9,553 nt of DNA from Alphaproteobacteria bacterium (GCA_030428405.1 JAUIEH010000073.1:1-9553), one strand, 5' to 3'; shown: positions 1-6,887, counted from the first letter of the stretch. Numbers and translations: made by a program. Notes: generated from the sequence alone by a model not told the origin.

Positions 1-290
1 TGTTCCAGGCGCGCCAGCAAGCGCGGATAAGCCGCATCGCGCAGCGTAAGCAGCTGAGCGCCCGCCTTGGCGCTGACCTCTTCCTCGCGCTTGACGAGAT
101 CGGCGGAGGCGATGGCCAGCGGGTCGATGCGGCCGCCGCGTCTGGCGAGTGCGGGCAGCGCGTCGAGCGCGGCTTGCGCTGAGCGATAGCGGCGCACGAG
201 GCGATGGAAGGTGACCGGTCCGACATTCGGCGTGCGCGCGAGCCTCAGCCAGGCCAGACGCTCCTCCGCCGATAGCGGCTCCGGCGTCAT
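1..290 (-). CDS. dprA: DNA processing protein DprA, N-terminal part (runs off the left edge)
   Basis: DprA (Smf) binds incoming single-stranded DNA and loads RecA during natural transformation; this role is family knowledge. Only the first 96 residues are present. I translated the minus strand by hand from the ATG at 290. Residues 17-31 read LARTPNVGPVTFHRL, the helix-hairpin-helix/SAM-like N-terminal segment typical of alphaproteobacterial DprA. Residues 85-96 (DAAYPRLLARLE) match the 'YP..L' segment just before the Rossmann-like DNA-binding domain, which lies outside the window. The start codon overlaps the plsY stop in ATGA (287-290), and no strong Shine-Dalgarno precedes it, so translation is probably coupled to plsY. 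It is the last visible gene of the pyrB operon. Whether the rest of the gene is intact cannot be judged here. Confidence 0.85.
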   Translation of the reverse strand, partial: MTPEPLSAEERLAWLRLARTPNVGPVTFHRLVRRYRSAQAALDALPALARRGGRIDPLAIASADLVKREEEVSAKAGAQLLTLRDAAYPRLLARLE

Positions 291-910
291 GATTTGGCGG
301 CGCCGATCCGAGGTTCCTGACCAGCCATGAGCCGTTGAATGTTGGCGCGGTGGCGCCAATAGACCAGCGCGGCCATGAACGCCGCGCAGATGGCGACGGG
401 AACGCCGCCGGGCATGCCGGGAAAGAAATGCCCGATGGCGAGCGCAATGAAGGGCGAAAGCGCGGCGGCGACCAGGGCGGCGAAGGATGAAATGCGGAAC
501 AGGCCCGCGGTGATGAGCCATGTTGCGGCGGCCGCGAGCCCGACCGGCCAGGCCGCGACCAGCAGCGTGCCCATGAAGGTCGCAACGCCTTTGCCGCCGT
601 TGAAGCCGAGCCAGACCGGATAAAGATGGCCGACAAAGGCCGCGGCGCCCGCGACCAGCCCGGGAATGGGCCCAAGCAGCGCGCCGGCGATCAGCGCGGC
701 GACGCCCGCCTTGCCCGCATCGAGCAGGAGCGTTGCGAGCGCCAGATCCTTGCGACCGGTGCGCAAGACATTGGTCGCGCCGATATTGCCGGAGCCGATC
801 TGGCGAATGTCGCCGAGGCCGGCGAGTTTCGTCAGCACAAGGCCGAACGGGATGGAGCCGAGGAGATACCCGCCGATGGCGGCCGCGATGATGGCGAGCG
901 TAGCGCTCAC
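287..910 (-). CDS. plsY: Glycerol-3-phosphate acyltransferase PlsY
   Basis: PlsY is an inner-membrane enzyme that transfers an acyl group from acyl-phosphate to glycerol-3-phosphate, the first step of phospholipid synthesis; PlsX supplies the acyl-phosphate. The 207-residue product has the family's usual length and its three signature motifs: SGNIGATNVLR (residues 40-50), GHLYPVWLGFNGGKGVAT (94-111), and HRANIQRLMAGQEPRIG (187-203). It also has GSIPFG near residue 18 and several long hydrophobic stretches, as expected for a polytopic protein. The start is GTG at 910-908. A GGGAG sequence lies 8 bases upstream (complement of 919-923), and the GTG overlaps the preceding gene's stop as GTGA (907-910). 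Its own stop overlaps the dprA start as ATGA. The identification is secure. Confidence 0.97.
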   Translation of the reverse strand: MSATLAIIAAAIGGYLLGSIPFGLVLTKLAGLGDIRQIGSGNIGATNVLRTGRKDLALATLLLDAGKAGVAALIAGALLGPIPGLVAGAAAFVGHLYPVWLGFNGGKGVATFMGTLLVAAWPVGLAAAATWLITAGLFRISSFAALVAAALSPFIALAIGHFFPGMPGGVPVAICAAFMAALVYWRHRANIQRLMAGQEPRIGAAKS

Positions 911-2208
911 GCCGCGCGCTCCCGGCGCACGTCATGCACGATGCGGCCGCCGATAATCGTGGTTGCGACCCTGCCGGTGAAGCGGCGAGCATCGAACGGC
1001 GTGTTCTTGGATCGGGAGACCAGTTCGTCCTCGCGGCAGACCCAGGGCGCGTCGGGATCAATCAGGATCAGATCGGCCGGCGCGCCTTCCGCGATCCGGC
1101 CCTGAGCCAGGCCCAGGAACGATGCAGGCGCCGAGGTGAGCGGCCGCAAAGCCTCCGCCCACGTCATATGTCCGTCGGCGACAAGCGAGCCCATCACGCC
1201 GAGCAAGGTCTCAAGCCCCACCGCGCCGGGCTTGGCTTCGGCGAAGGGCAGCCGCTTGTCTTCCGGCGGCTGAGGATCATGCGCGGATGTGACGAAATCG
1301 ATCAGTCCCGTGCGCACGGCGTCGACAAGCGCCATGCGGTCGTCTTCTGAGCGCAGGGGCGGGGAAAGCCGCGCAAAGGTGCGGTAATCGCCGACATCGA
1401 GCTCATTGAGCGCGAGATTCGCGGCTGCGACGCTGGCGGTGACGGGTGCGCCGCGCGACTTGGCCAGTGCAAGCGCTTCAAGGCCCGCCCGGCTCGAAAT
1501 CAAATCAAGCAGGAGCCGGCCTCCGGCGTCTTCCGCGATCAGGCTGTCGCGCGCGATCTGAATGGTCTCGGCAAGCGCGGGCACGCCGGCGAGACCGAGA
1601 CGACCAGCGAACTCGCCGTCATGGGCGACGCCGCCGGCGGAGAGTGCGGCGTCTTCCGCGCGTACGGCGCAGGGCGCGTTGAAGGTCTGCGCATAGGTCA
1701 GCGCGCGGCGCATCATGCGCGCATCCGCGACCGGATGATGTCCATTGGAAAAGAGGACCGCGCCGGCTTCCTTCAAAAGGCCGATTTCGCTCATGGCCTC
1801 GCCGGCGAGCCCGCGCGTCAGGGCGGCTGCGGGCAGAACGCGCACGCTGGCGGTGTCGCGCGCGCGACGCATGATGAAGTCGATGAGCGCGGGCGTGTCG
1901 ATCACGGGATCGGTCAAAGGCGAGACGACCATGGTCGTGACCCCGCCGACGGCGGCCGCCGCGCTCGCGCTGGCGAGCGTTTCCTTATGCTCGGCGCCGG
2001 GTTCGCCGGTGCGCACCCGCAAATCGATCAGGCCTGGCGCGAGGATCAATCCGTGTGCGTTGATGCGCGCCGCGCCCTCGGCGTCAGGGGCGTCGCCTTC
2101 GCCGAAGCCGGATATCTTGCCCGCCTCGACGCTGAGCCAGCCGGGCGCATCGGTCCCGCGCGCCGGATCGATCAGGCGGACGTCCGTGATGAGGAATGAC
2201 GCGCTCAT
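907..2208 (-). CDS. Dihydroorotase-like protein without zinc ligands (PyrC' type)
   Basis: The 433-residue product has the amidohydrolase/dihydroorotase layout throughout: PGLIDL (59-63), GGVTTMVVSP (88-97), the GLETLL segment (331-336) and a C-terminal NTPF...FTGRV segment (402-413). True type I dihydroorotases bind zinc through H-x-H after the PGLID segment, two further histidines and an aspartate. Here H-x-H is R64-V65-R66. The 'HxED' histidine is R183 (AVRAED), the next histidine position is near D235, and the 'TDHAP' aspartate aligns with A309 (SAHDPQ). It is therefore unlikely to catalyse dihydroorotate formation. By analogy with the non-catalytic PyrC' of Pseudomonas, it probably assembles with PyrB; that role is inferred. 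It overlaps pyrB by ATGA (2205-2208) and plsY by GTGA (907-910). GAGG lies 6 bases before the ATG. Automatic annotation would call it pyrC. Confidence 0.88.
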   Translation of the reverse strand: MSASFLITDVRLIDPARGTDAPGWLSVEAGKISGFGEGDAPDAEGAARINAHGLILAPGLIDLRVRTGEPGAEHKETLASASAAAAVGGVTTMVVSPLTDPVIDTPALIDFIMRRARDTASVRVLPAAALTRGLAGEAMSEIGLLKEAGAVLFSNGHHPVADARMMRRALTYAQTFNAPCAVRAEDAALSAGGVAHDGEFAGRLGLAGVPALAETIQIARDSLIAEDAGGRLLLDLISSRAGLEALALAKSRGAPVTASVAAANLALNELDVGDYRTFARLSPPLRSEDDRMALVDAVRTGLIDFVTSAHDPQPPEDKRLPFAEAKPGAVGLETLLGVMGSLVADGHMTWAEALRPLTSAPASFLGLAQGRIAEGAPADLILIDPDAPWVCREDELVSRSKNTPFDARRFTGRVATTIIGGRIVHDVRRERAA

Positions 2209-3173
2209 AGCCCGCCTCGCGGAGGATGGTTGGACTGTGCGCGCGACAAGATGTCGAGCACGGCCATGCGCACGGCCACGCCCATCTCGACCTGCTCATT
2301 GATGAGGCTGATGTCGGGATCGTCGGCGACGGCGGAATCGATTTCCACGCCGCGATTCATCGGGCCGGGATGCATCACCAGCACGTCCTTGTCGCAGGCG
2401 TGCAGGCGCTCAGGCGTCAATCCGTAAAAGCGGAAGAACTCGCGCGTGGACGGAAGGAACGCGCCGTCCATGCGTTCGCGCTGCAGCCGCAGCATCATAA
2501 CGACGTCGGCGCCTTTGAGCCCCTCATCCATCGAGGTGAAGACCTCGCCGCCCCAGTCGCGCACGCCCGTCGGCAACAGCGTCGGCGGGGCGATGAAGCG
2601 CACTTGAGCGCCGAGCAGCTGCAGCAAGATGGCGTTCGAGCGCGCCACGCGGCTGTGCAGTATGTCGCCGCAGATCGCGACCGTGCAGCCTTCCAGCGAG
2701 CCGAGCCTGCGGCGCAGAGTGAGCGCGTCGAGCAGGGCCTGGGTGGGATGTTCGTGATTGCCGTCGCCGGCATTGACGACGGCGCCGTCGACTTTGCGCG
2801 ACAACAGCTTCACCGCGCCGGACGCGCTGTGGCGCACGATCAGCAGATCCGGGCGCATGGCGTTCAGCGTCGCCGCCGTGTCGAGCAGGGTTTCGCCCTT
2901 GGAGACGGAAGAGGACGACACCGACATGTTCATGACGTCGGCGCCGAGGCGCTTGCCGGCGATCTCGAATGAGCTTTGCGTGCGGGTGGACGGCTCGAAG
3001 AAGAGATTGATCTGCGTGCGCCCCTTCAAAAGAGCGCTTTTCTTCTCGCGGCCGCGCGACAGAGCGACATAGTCTTCGGCTAAATCGAGAATGGCTTCCG
3101 CATCCAGGCGGTTCAGGCCCTCAATGCCGAGCAGATGGCGCTGGCTGAAAACGTGGACGTATTCCTCGGTCAT
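2205..3173 (-). CDS. pyrB: Aspartate carbamoyltransferase catalytic subunit
   Basis: PyrB condenses carbamoyl phosphate with aspartate to give carbamoyl-aspartate, the second step of de novo UMP synthesis, in the cytosol. The 322-residue protein is full length and carries the family's ligand-binding motifs: FFEPSTRT (58-65, carbamoyl phosphate), SSSSVSKGET (86-95), RHSASGA (114-120), GNHEHPTQALLDALT (138-152), CGDILHSRVARSN (168-180) and MHPGPMNRGVEI (267-278). No PyrI regulatory subunit is present in the window; the overlapping downstream dihydroorotase homologue fits the dodecameric PyrB-PyrC' arrangement described for some bacteria. The ATG at 3173 is the only sensible start, though no strong Shine-Dalgarno is visible. 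It is the first gene of the minus-strand operon, transcribed away from a divergent oxygenase gene. Confidence 0.97.
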   Translation of the reverse strand: MTEEYVHVFSQRHLLGIEGLNRLDAEAILDLAEDYVALSRGREKKSALLKGRTQINLFFEPSTRTQSSFEIAGKRLGADVMNMSVSSSSVSKGETLLDTAATLNAMRPDLLIVRHSASGAVKLLSRKVDGAVVNAGDGNHEHPTQALLDALTLRRRLGSLEGCTVAICGDILHSRVARSNAILLQLLGAQVRFIAPPTLLPTGVRDWGGEVFTSMDEGLKGADVVMMLRLQRERMDGAFLPSTREFFRFYGLTPERLHACDKDVLVMHPGPMNRGVEIDSAVADDPDISLINEQVEMGVAVRMAVLDILSRAQSNHPPRGGL

Positions 3174-3286
3174 GGCCCGTTCGCTGCGATTTTTTGAGGG
3201 ATACGCGCGCTCACGCTTCCTCGCAAGCGCGCCTGCGACGCCAAGCGCTTTTGATCCGGCTTTCTATTGTTGATTAATTAGGCGGC
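3174..3286. promoter_or_regulatory. Divergent intergenic region between pyrB and the oxygenase gene
   Basis: These 113 bases must hold the promoter of the pyrB operon and probably that of the plus-strand oxygenase. On the plus strand, TTGATC (3251-3256) is followed after 17 bases by TTAATT (3274-3279). This is a weak sigma70-like pair whose predicted start falls almost on the ATG, so a leaderless transcript is conceivable. In the pyrB leader there is a 7-base inverted repeat, GCGCGCT (3205-3211) and AGCGCGC (3226-3232), with a 14-base spacer. In the pyrB direction it is followed by an A run rather than a U run, so it is not a terminator or a classical attenuator. I found no convincing pyrB promoter or operator by eye. 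Confidence 0.4.
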
Positions 3287-4018
3287 ATGGATGTGACGAC
3301 TTACGATATCGCTCAGCGCGACGACATGGATCAGCTTTGTGCGCGGGTCACCAAAGCGGGCCGCGTGCAGGCCCGGCGCTTTCTGCAAGCCGAGAGCGCT
3401 GACCGGCTGGCGGATGACCTCAACGCGCGCGCCGATTGGCGGCTCACTTACAACGCCGACGAGAACGCCTTCGAGGCGACGCAAGAGGAAGTCGCCGCCG
3501 CCGGCCCGGCCCAGATGGATGCGCTGGTGCGCTCCGTTTACGAGCGCGGGCGCGAGAATTTCCAATATCTCTTCGAGCATGACCCGGTCAGCGAACGTCT
3601 GCGCCGCGGCGAGAGCGATGTTGCGCTCAAGGGCGTGCATGACTGGCTCAACTCCGGCCCGTTCGTCGCCTTTCTGCAGGACATGACGGGCGTTGACGCC
3701 GGCCCCGACGCCCATGTCGACGTCTATGTGACCCGCTACGGGCCCGGTCATTTTCTGAGCCGGCACGATGACAGCTACGCCCGCGCGGACCGGCGCGCAG
3801 CCTTCGTCATCAATCTCAGCCGAGACTGGCGGGCCGACTGGGGTGGTCAGCTCGCCTTCTTTGATGAGAACGGCGACATCGAGAACGCCTTCACGCCCGG
3901 CTTCAACGTGCTCAACGTCTTCGTCATTCCGGCGGATCATTCAGTTTTGCCGGTAGCGCCCTTTGCGGGCGGGCGACGCTTGAGCATTTCCGGCTGGCTG
4001 CGCGCAGATAAGGTTTAA
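3287..4018 (+). CDS. 2-oxoglutarate/Fe(II)-dependent oxygenase, proline-hydroxylase-like
   Basis: The 243-residue protein has the C-terminal double-stranded beta-helix of the prolyl-4-hydroxylase-like dioxygenases (the 2OG-FeII_Oxy_4 type, judged by eye). The iron triad is visible: H160 and D162 in FLSRHDDS, and H218 in ADHSVLPV. R231 in GRRLSISGW is the likely 2-oxoglutarate carboxylate binder. WGGQLAFFD (185-193) and the P-x-F-N-x-L segment near 204-209 are also typical of the fold. Residues 1-135 form a largely helical, charged N-terminal region that I do not recognise. Such enzymes hydroxylate amino-acid side chains of proteins, including ribosomal proteins in the Tpa1/Ofd1 branch, or small molecules; the substrate here is unknown. 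The ATG at 3287 has only a weak AGGCGG-like sequence upstream. The gene is divergent from pyrB and convergent with the AEC permease, leaving 10 bases between stops. Confidence 0.88.
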   Translation: MDVTTYDIAQRDDMDQLCARVTKAGRVQARRFLQAESADRLADDLNARADWRLTYNADENAFEATQEEVAAAGPAQMDALVRSVYERGRENFQYLFEHDPVSERLRRGESDVALKGVHDWLNSGPFVAFLQDMTGVDAGPDAHVDVYVTRYGPGHFLSRHDDSYARADRRAAFVINLSRDWRADWGGQLAFFDENGDIENAFTPGFNVLNVFVIPADHSVLPVAPFAGGRRLSISGWLRADKV

Positions 4019-4028
4019 GAGCGCGCCT

Positions 4029-4952
4029 TCACGCCGGCGCCGTCAACGCGATGACGATCGGCAGAATGATCAGCGAAACAAGCGTCGTCGCAGTGACGTG
4101 GCCGGCGACCAGCTCTGCGTCGCCGCCAAGTTCGCGCGCCAGCACATAGGCCGAAGCTGCGCCAGGCACGCCGCCGGCGGCGACGAGCACGGCGGTCGCC
4201 AGCGGCTCCAGCCCGAAGAGTTGTGCGGCCAGCCAGAGCACGACCGGCATCACCATCATTTTCATCGCAACGGCGATCGCGAGCAGACGAGGGCGCGCGC
4301 GCAGCTTGGTGATGTCGATGCCGGCGCCGACGCCGAGAAGCGCGGTCGCAAGGCCTGCGCGGCCTATGATCTCCAGCGCATCGAAGACGACGCCTTCGCT
4401 CGGCAGGCCGAACAGCGCCCAGACCGCGCCGGACACGCTGGCGATGATGAGCGGATTGGTCACGAAGCGCAGCGCGAACTGGCCTGGCGAGGGTCCCCCA
4501 TGCGCGCCCCAGACCGACAACACGCCCACGCACATCACGTTCACCAGCGGCACGGTGGGCGCGAAGACGAGGGCGGCGAGCGTCTCGCCCTCCGGTCCGA
4601 ACACGAAGGGCGCAGCCGCCAGCAGCACGAAGCCGTTCCAGCGCACCGAGCCTTGAAAAAAGCTCGAATAGGCCGGCCCGTCGACGCCGCGCATCAATAA
4701 TCGCATGGCCAGCGCAATGACGCCCATGGCGGCGAAACCAAGCGCCGTGGCGGCGACGAAGGCGCCCGCGCCGAGGCTTTCAAAATCGATGCGTGAGATC
4801 AGCGTGAACAGCATCGCCGGGAACATGACCCAGTAAGCGAGCTTGGTGATCGGCGCCCAATTTTCGCGCGGAATGAGCCCGCTGGCGCGGGTGAGCCAGC
4901 CTGCCGCGATGATCAGGAAGACAGGGATGAGACCGGCGAGCGCTGCGCTCAT
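4029..4952 (-). CDS. AEC family transporter (auxin efflux carrier type)
   Basis: The 307-residue product is hydrophobic throughout, with about ten probable membrane helices in two halves, as in the AEC/Mem_trans family of secondary permeases. Family-like features are MFPAMLF (43-49), RWNGF (104-108), TNPLI (165-169), a central polar loop around 212-224, and GVPGAASAYVLARELGGD (261-278) followed by a TTLVSLIILP helix (289-298). Bacterial members export or import organic acids, amino acids or related anions; the substrate cannot be told from sequence. The ATG overlaps the ruvX stop as ATGA (4949-4952) and has no clear Shine-Dalgarno, so it is probably translated by coupling to ruvX. The gene ends 10 bases from the convergent oxygenase gene, and I see no clear terminator between them. 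Confidence 0.9.
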   Translation of the reverse strand: MSAALAGLIPVFLIIAAGWLTRASGLIPRENWAPITKLAYWVMFPAMLFTLISRIDFESLGAGAFVAATALGFAAMGVIALAMRLLMRGVDGPAYSSFFQGSVRWNGFVLLAAAPFVFGPEGETLAALVFAPTVPLVNVMCVGVLSVWGAHGGPSPGQFALRFVTNPLIIASVSGAVWALFGLPSEGVVFDALEIIGRAGLATALLGVGAGIDITKLRARPRLLAIAVAMKMMVMPVVLWLAAQLFGLEPLATAVLVAAGGVPGAASAYVLARELGGDAELVAGHVTATTLVSLIILPIVIALTAPA

Positions 4953-5407
4953 GATGAGGCGCTGCGCATGCGGTCGATCGCGCCCTGAAGAATATAGGCG
5001 GCGGCCATGGCGTCGACGATTTCCGCGCGGCGCGCCCGGCTGGTGTCGGTTGCGATCAATGACCGCTCGACCGCAGCCGTCGACAAGCGCTCATCCCAGA
5101 GTGTGATCGGGATGGCGCGCGCATTGTCGATATTGGCGGCGAAGGCGCGCGCGGACTGGGCGCGCGGGCCTTCTGAGCCGTCCATGTTCAGCGGCAGGCC
5201 GATGACGACGCCGACGCATCCGCGTTCGTCGAACAGCTCAAACAGCCGCGCGGCGTCCACGCCGAATTTCTGCCTTCGGATGGTTTCAACCGCGCTGGCG
5301 AGAACCCTGTCATGGTCGCAGGCCGCCACGCCGATCGTCTTCGTGCCCGGGTCGAGACCGAGCAAGGGGCCGCTTGGCGGCATGTCTTGAATGTCGATGA
5401 CGGGCAC
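4949..5407 (-). CDS. ruvX: RuvX/YqgF, putative Holliday junction resolvase / pre-16S rRNA nuclease
   Basis: RuvX (YqgF) has a RNase H-like fold. It is annotated as a Holliday junction resolvase and is implicated in 5' processing of pre-16S rRNA. With the GTG start at 5407 the protein has 152 residues, the normal family length. Motifs are LLGLDPGTKTIGVA (15-28, D19 likely metal-binding), VVIGLPLNMDGSEG (67-80), LWDERLST (103-110) and DAMAAAYILQ (132-141), whose acidic residues complete the active site. The frame stays open upstream to 5554, but that would overlap the divergent gene at 5485 and add an atypical arginine-rich leader. GTG at 5407 gives VPVIDIQDMPP before the core, as I recall for alphaproteobacterial RuvX; ATG at 5383 is the fallback. 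The gene overlaps the AEC permease by four bases. Confidence 0.93.
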   Translation of the reverse strand: MPVIDIQDMPPSGPLLGLDPGTKTIGVAACDHDRVLASAVETIRRQKFGVDAARLFELFDERGCVGVVIGLPLNMDGSEGPRAQSARAFAANIDNARAIPITLWDERLSTAAVERSLIATDTSRARRAEIVDAMAAAYILQGAIDRMRSASS

Positions 5408-5484
5408 GAGGCTCGCTATCGCCAGCAGAGGCGGGCGCGTCAAGGCGGCTCGCGATATGGGCGCGCAAGAAGTAGACTGACGCC

Positions 5485-6045
5485 ATGACCGCACCGAACT
5501 CCATCCTCCAGGCCGCCAGCGACGTTCTCGCCTTTTGGTTCGAACAGCTTTCACCGGCGCAATGGTGGCGCACCGACGCAGAACTCGACGCCCAAATCAC
5601 CGCGCGTTTCGCTGAGCTGCACGCCGCGCTGGCCCGGGAGGTCGATCCGGACTGGCTCGAAGACGCCGACACCGCGCTCGCCGCCGTGATCGTGCTCGAC
5701 CAGTTCTCGCGCAACATTCATCGCGGTCACGCCCAAGCCTTCGCGCAGGATGCGGCCGCAAGGGCGGTCGCCGACGCCGCGCTCGCGAAAGGCTACGACC
5801 AGGACCTGCCCGAACAGCGCCGAAACTTCCTCTATATGCCGTTCATGCACAGCGAGGATCTCGAGGATCAAAAGCGGTCATTGGCGCTGTTCTCGAAAAT
5901 GGGCGGCGACCACGTAAAACACGCCCGCAATCACTACGACGTCATTGCGGAATTCGGGCGCTTTCCGAAGCGCAATGAAGCGCTTGGCCGCCAATCGACG
6001 CCTGCCGAGCAGGCGCATAATCAGCGTTCAGATTCCGTCGTGTAA
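5485..6045 (+). CDS. DUF924 family protein
   Basis: The 186-residue protein matches the DUF924 family (helical, TPR-like, cytosolic, no established biochemical role). The recognisable signatures are VLAFWFEQ (14-21), VIVLDQFSRNIHRG (68-81), RNFLYMPFMHSEDLEDQ (113-129) and FGRFPKRNEALGRQST (157-172). In the relatives I recall, the last motif is usually FGRFPHRN; here H is K162. The final residues, AHNQRSDSVV, also differ from the usual acidic/aromatic tail, but the length is normal and I see no frameshift. The ATG at 5485 is preceded by a weak AGAAG. The start lies 77 bases from the divergent ruvX start. The GH25 gene begins 30 bases after its stop and is probably in the same transcript. Confidence 0.92.
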   Translation: MTAPNSILQAASDVLAFWFEQLSPAQWWRTDAELDAQITARFAELHAALAREVDPDWLEDADTALAAVIVLDQFSRNIHRGHAQAFAQDAAARAVADAALAKGYDQDLPEQRRNFLYMPFMHSEDLEDQKRSLALFSKMGGDHVKHARNHYDVIAEFGRFPKRNEALGRQSTPAEQAHNQRSDSVV

Positions 6046-6065
6046 CCAGCCGGCCCTCGGCCAGC

Positions 6066-6070
6066 GGAGG
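6066..6070 (+). promoter_or_regulatory. Ribosome binding site GGAGG that sets the GH25 start
   Basis: GGAGG lies immediately before GTG-ATG-ATG. The GTG at 6070 overlaps the site and the ATG at 6073 is only 2 bases away. The ATG at 6076 has a 5-base spacing and gives a normal signal peptide, so it is the preferred start. Confidence 0.7.
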
Positions 6071-6075
6071 TGATG

Positions 6076-6825
6076 ATGAGACAGAGCGTGCTTGCCGGTT
6101 TCGCATTCGCGTCAGCCTGTGCGGCCGGCCCCGCCAGTGCGACCGACCCGTTTGACCGGCCATGGAGCCGGTCGGGCGCATCCATCGTCATCGACGCCTA
6201 TGAGCGCAATGACATTGACTGGGAGCAGCTCCAGCACGATCCGCGCGTCGTCGGCATCATCCACCGCGCGAGCATCGGCCTGCGCGATGACGTCGCTTAC
6301 GGCCACCGCGCCCAGATTGCGGAATCGCGCGGCTATCTCTGGGGCGCGTATCACCTTGGCCGGTCTGGAGAGCCGATCGCGCAGGCTGATTTCTTCCTGG
6401 AACAGGTCGGCGATCCCGAGGGCGTTTTGCTCGCGCTCGATCTGGAGGCTTTCGACCGCGAGCAGGACATGAGCATTGATGAAGCCATCGCCTTCATCGC
6501 GCGCATTCGCGAGCGCGTCGGGCGCAGTCCGATCGTCTATGGCAATGACCGCGTCATCCGCAGGCTGTCGGATGACTACGCCTTCCGCACGGCCGCGCGC
6601 GGCGTCCGTCTCTGGTATGCGCGCTTTCGCGCCGACATTCCCGACTTTCCGGACGCGATGTGGAGCGAATATTTCCTCTGGCAGTTTTCCAGCGAGGTGA
6701 ATTGTCGCCGTCCTGGACGCTGTCTTTATTCAGCGCCCGGCGTGCAGCACGACATGGATTTCAACGTCGCCATCGGCGACCGCGCCTCGATTGCTGCGCG
6801 GTGGGCCGCGCCGGATCCGCGCTGA
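6076..6825 (+). CDS. Secreted glycoside hydrolase family 25 muramidase (lysozyme)
   Basis: GH25 enzymes cleave the MurNAc-GlcNAc beta-1,4 bond of peptidoglycan. The 249-residue protein begins with a signal peptide (residues 1-22, cleavage likely after ASA), pointing to the periplasm or outside. The GH25 barrel follows: IVIDAYERNDIDW (37-49, D40 the family aspartate), IIHRASIG (61-68), GYLWGAYHLGRSGEP (86-100), the catalytic DLE pair D122/E124 in LLALDLEAFD, IVYGN (153-157), RLWYARF (178-184), LWQFSSE (201-207) and DMDFN (226-230). C210 and C216 could form a disulfide in the periplasm. No cell-wall-binding repeats or second domain are present. A strong GGAGG precedes the start. The position between DUF924 and gatC gives no functional hint; it could be a cell-wall remodelling enzyme or act on other cells. 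No obvious immunity or inhibitor gene is adjacent. Confidence 0.92.
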   Translation: MRQSVLAGFAFASACAAGPASATDPFDRPWSRSGASIVIDAYERNDIDWEQLQHDPRVVGIIHRASIGLRDDVAYGHRAQIAESRGYLWGAYHLGRSGEPIAQADFFLEQVGDPEGVLLALDLEAFDREQDMSIDEAIAFIARIRERVGRSPIVYGNDRVIRRLSDDYAFRTAARGVRLWYARFRADIPDFPDAMWSEYFLWQFSSEVNCRRPGRCLYSAPGVQHDMDFNVAIGDRASIAARWAAPDPR

Positions 6826-6857
6826 GCATTGCCCGCGCTGAGCTTGCCGGCGTTGAG
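6819..6857 (+). repeat. Three-unit degenerate tandem repeat, GCGCTGAGC-like, period 15-16
   Basis: The units begin at 6819 (GCGCTGAGCATTGCCC), 6835 (GCGCTGAGCTTGCCG) and 6850 (GCGTTGAG, then diverging). The first unit overlaps the GH25 stop codon, so the copies continue the end of the gene into the 108-base gap before gatC. It looks like a small slippage duplication rather than a regulatory array. Confidence 0.5.
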
Positions 6858-6887
6858 ATATGGCCTCGCTTCCTTGCGCGCGGCGCT

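Noticed and set aside
3190..3232. Hairpin plus T run near the pyrB start as a terminator or attenuator
   Set aside because: The T run lies on the wrong side: in the pyrB direction the hairpin is followed by A residues, and on the plus strand the T run comes before the hairpin.
3278..3940. 220-codon minus-strand open frame antisense to the oxygenase gene
   Set aside because: The plus-strand frame carries the full iron-binding triad; the antisense frame has no recognisable motif and is a shadow.
4015..4533. 172-codon minus-strand open frame inside the AEC permease gene
   Set aside because: It is an arginine-rich out-of-frame shadow of a clear membrane transporter on the same strand.
5410..5458. 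Near-repeat GGCTCGCTATC (5410-5420) and GGCTCGCGATAT (5447-5458) in the ruvX-DUF924 divergent gap
   Set aside because: The match is short and imperfect, and the motif elements are common in this GC-rich sequence; not enough to call an operator.
5408..5554. In-frame upstream extension of ruvX, adding 49 residues
   Set aside because: It would overlap the divergent DUF924 gene start at 5485, adds an arginine-rich leader unlike RuvX proteins, and makes the protein far longer than the family. GTG at 5407 gives a normal length.
5956..6045. Possible frameshift at the end of the DUF924 gene because the tail looks unusual
   Set aside because: The length is normal, the frame is open to a proper stop, and I saw no better continuation in another frame; family C-termini vary.
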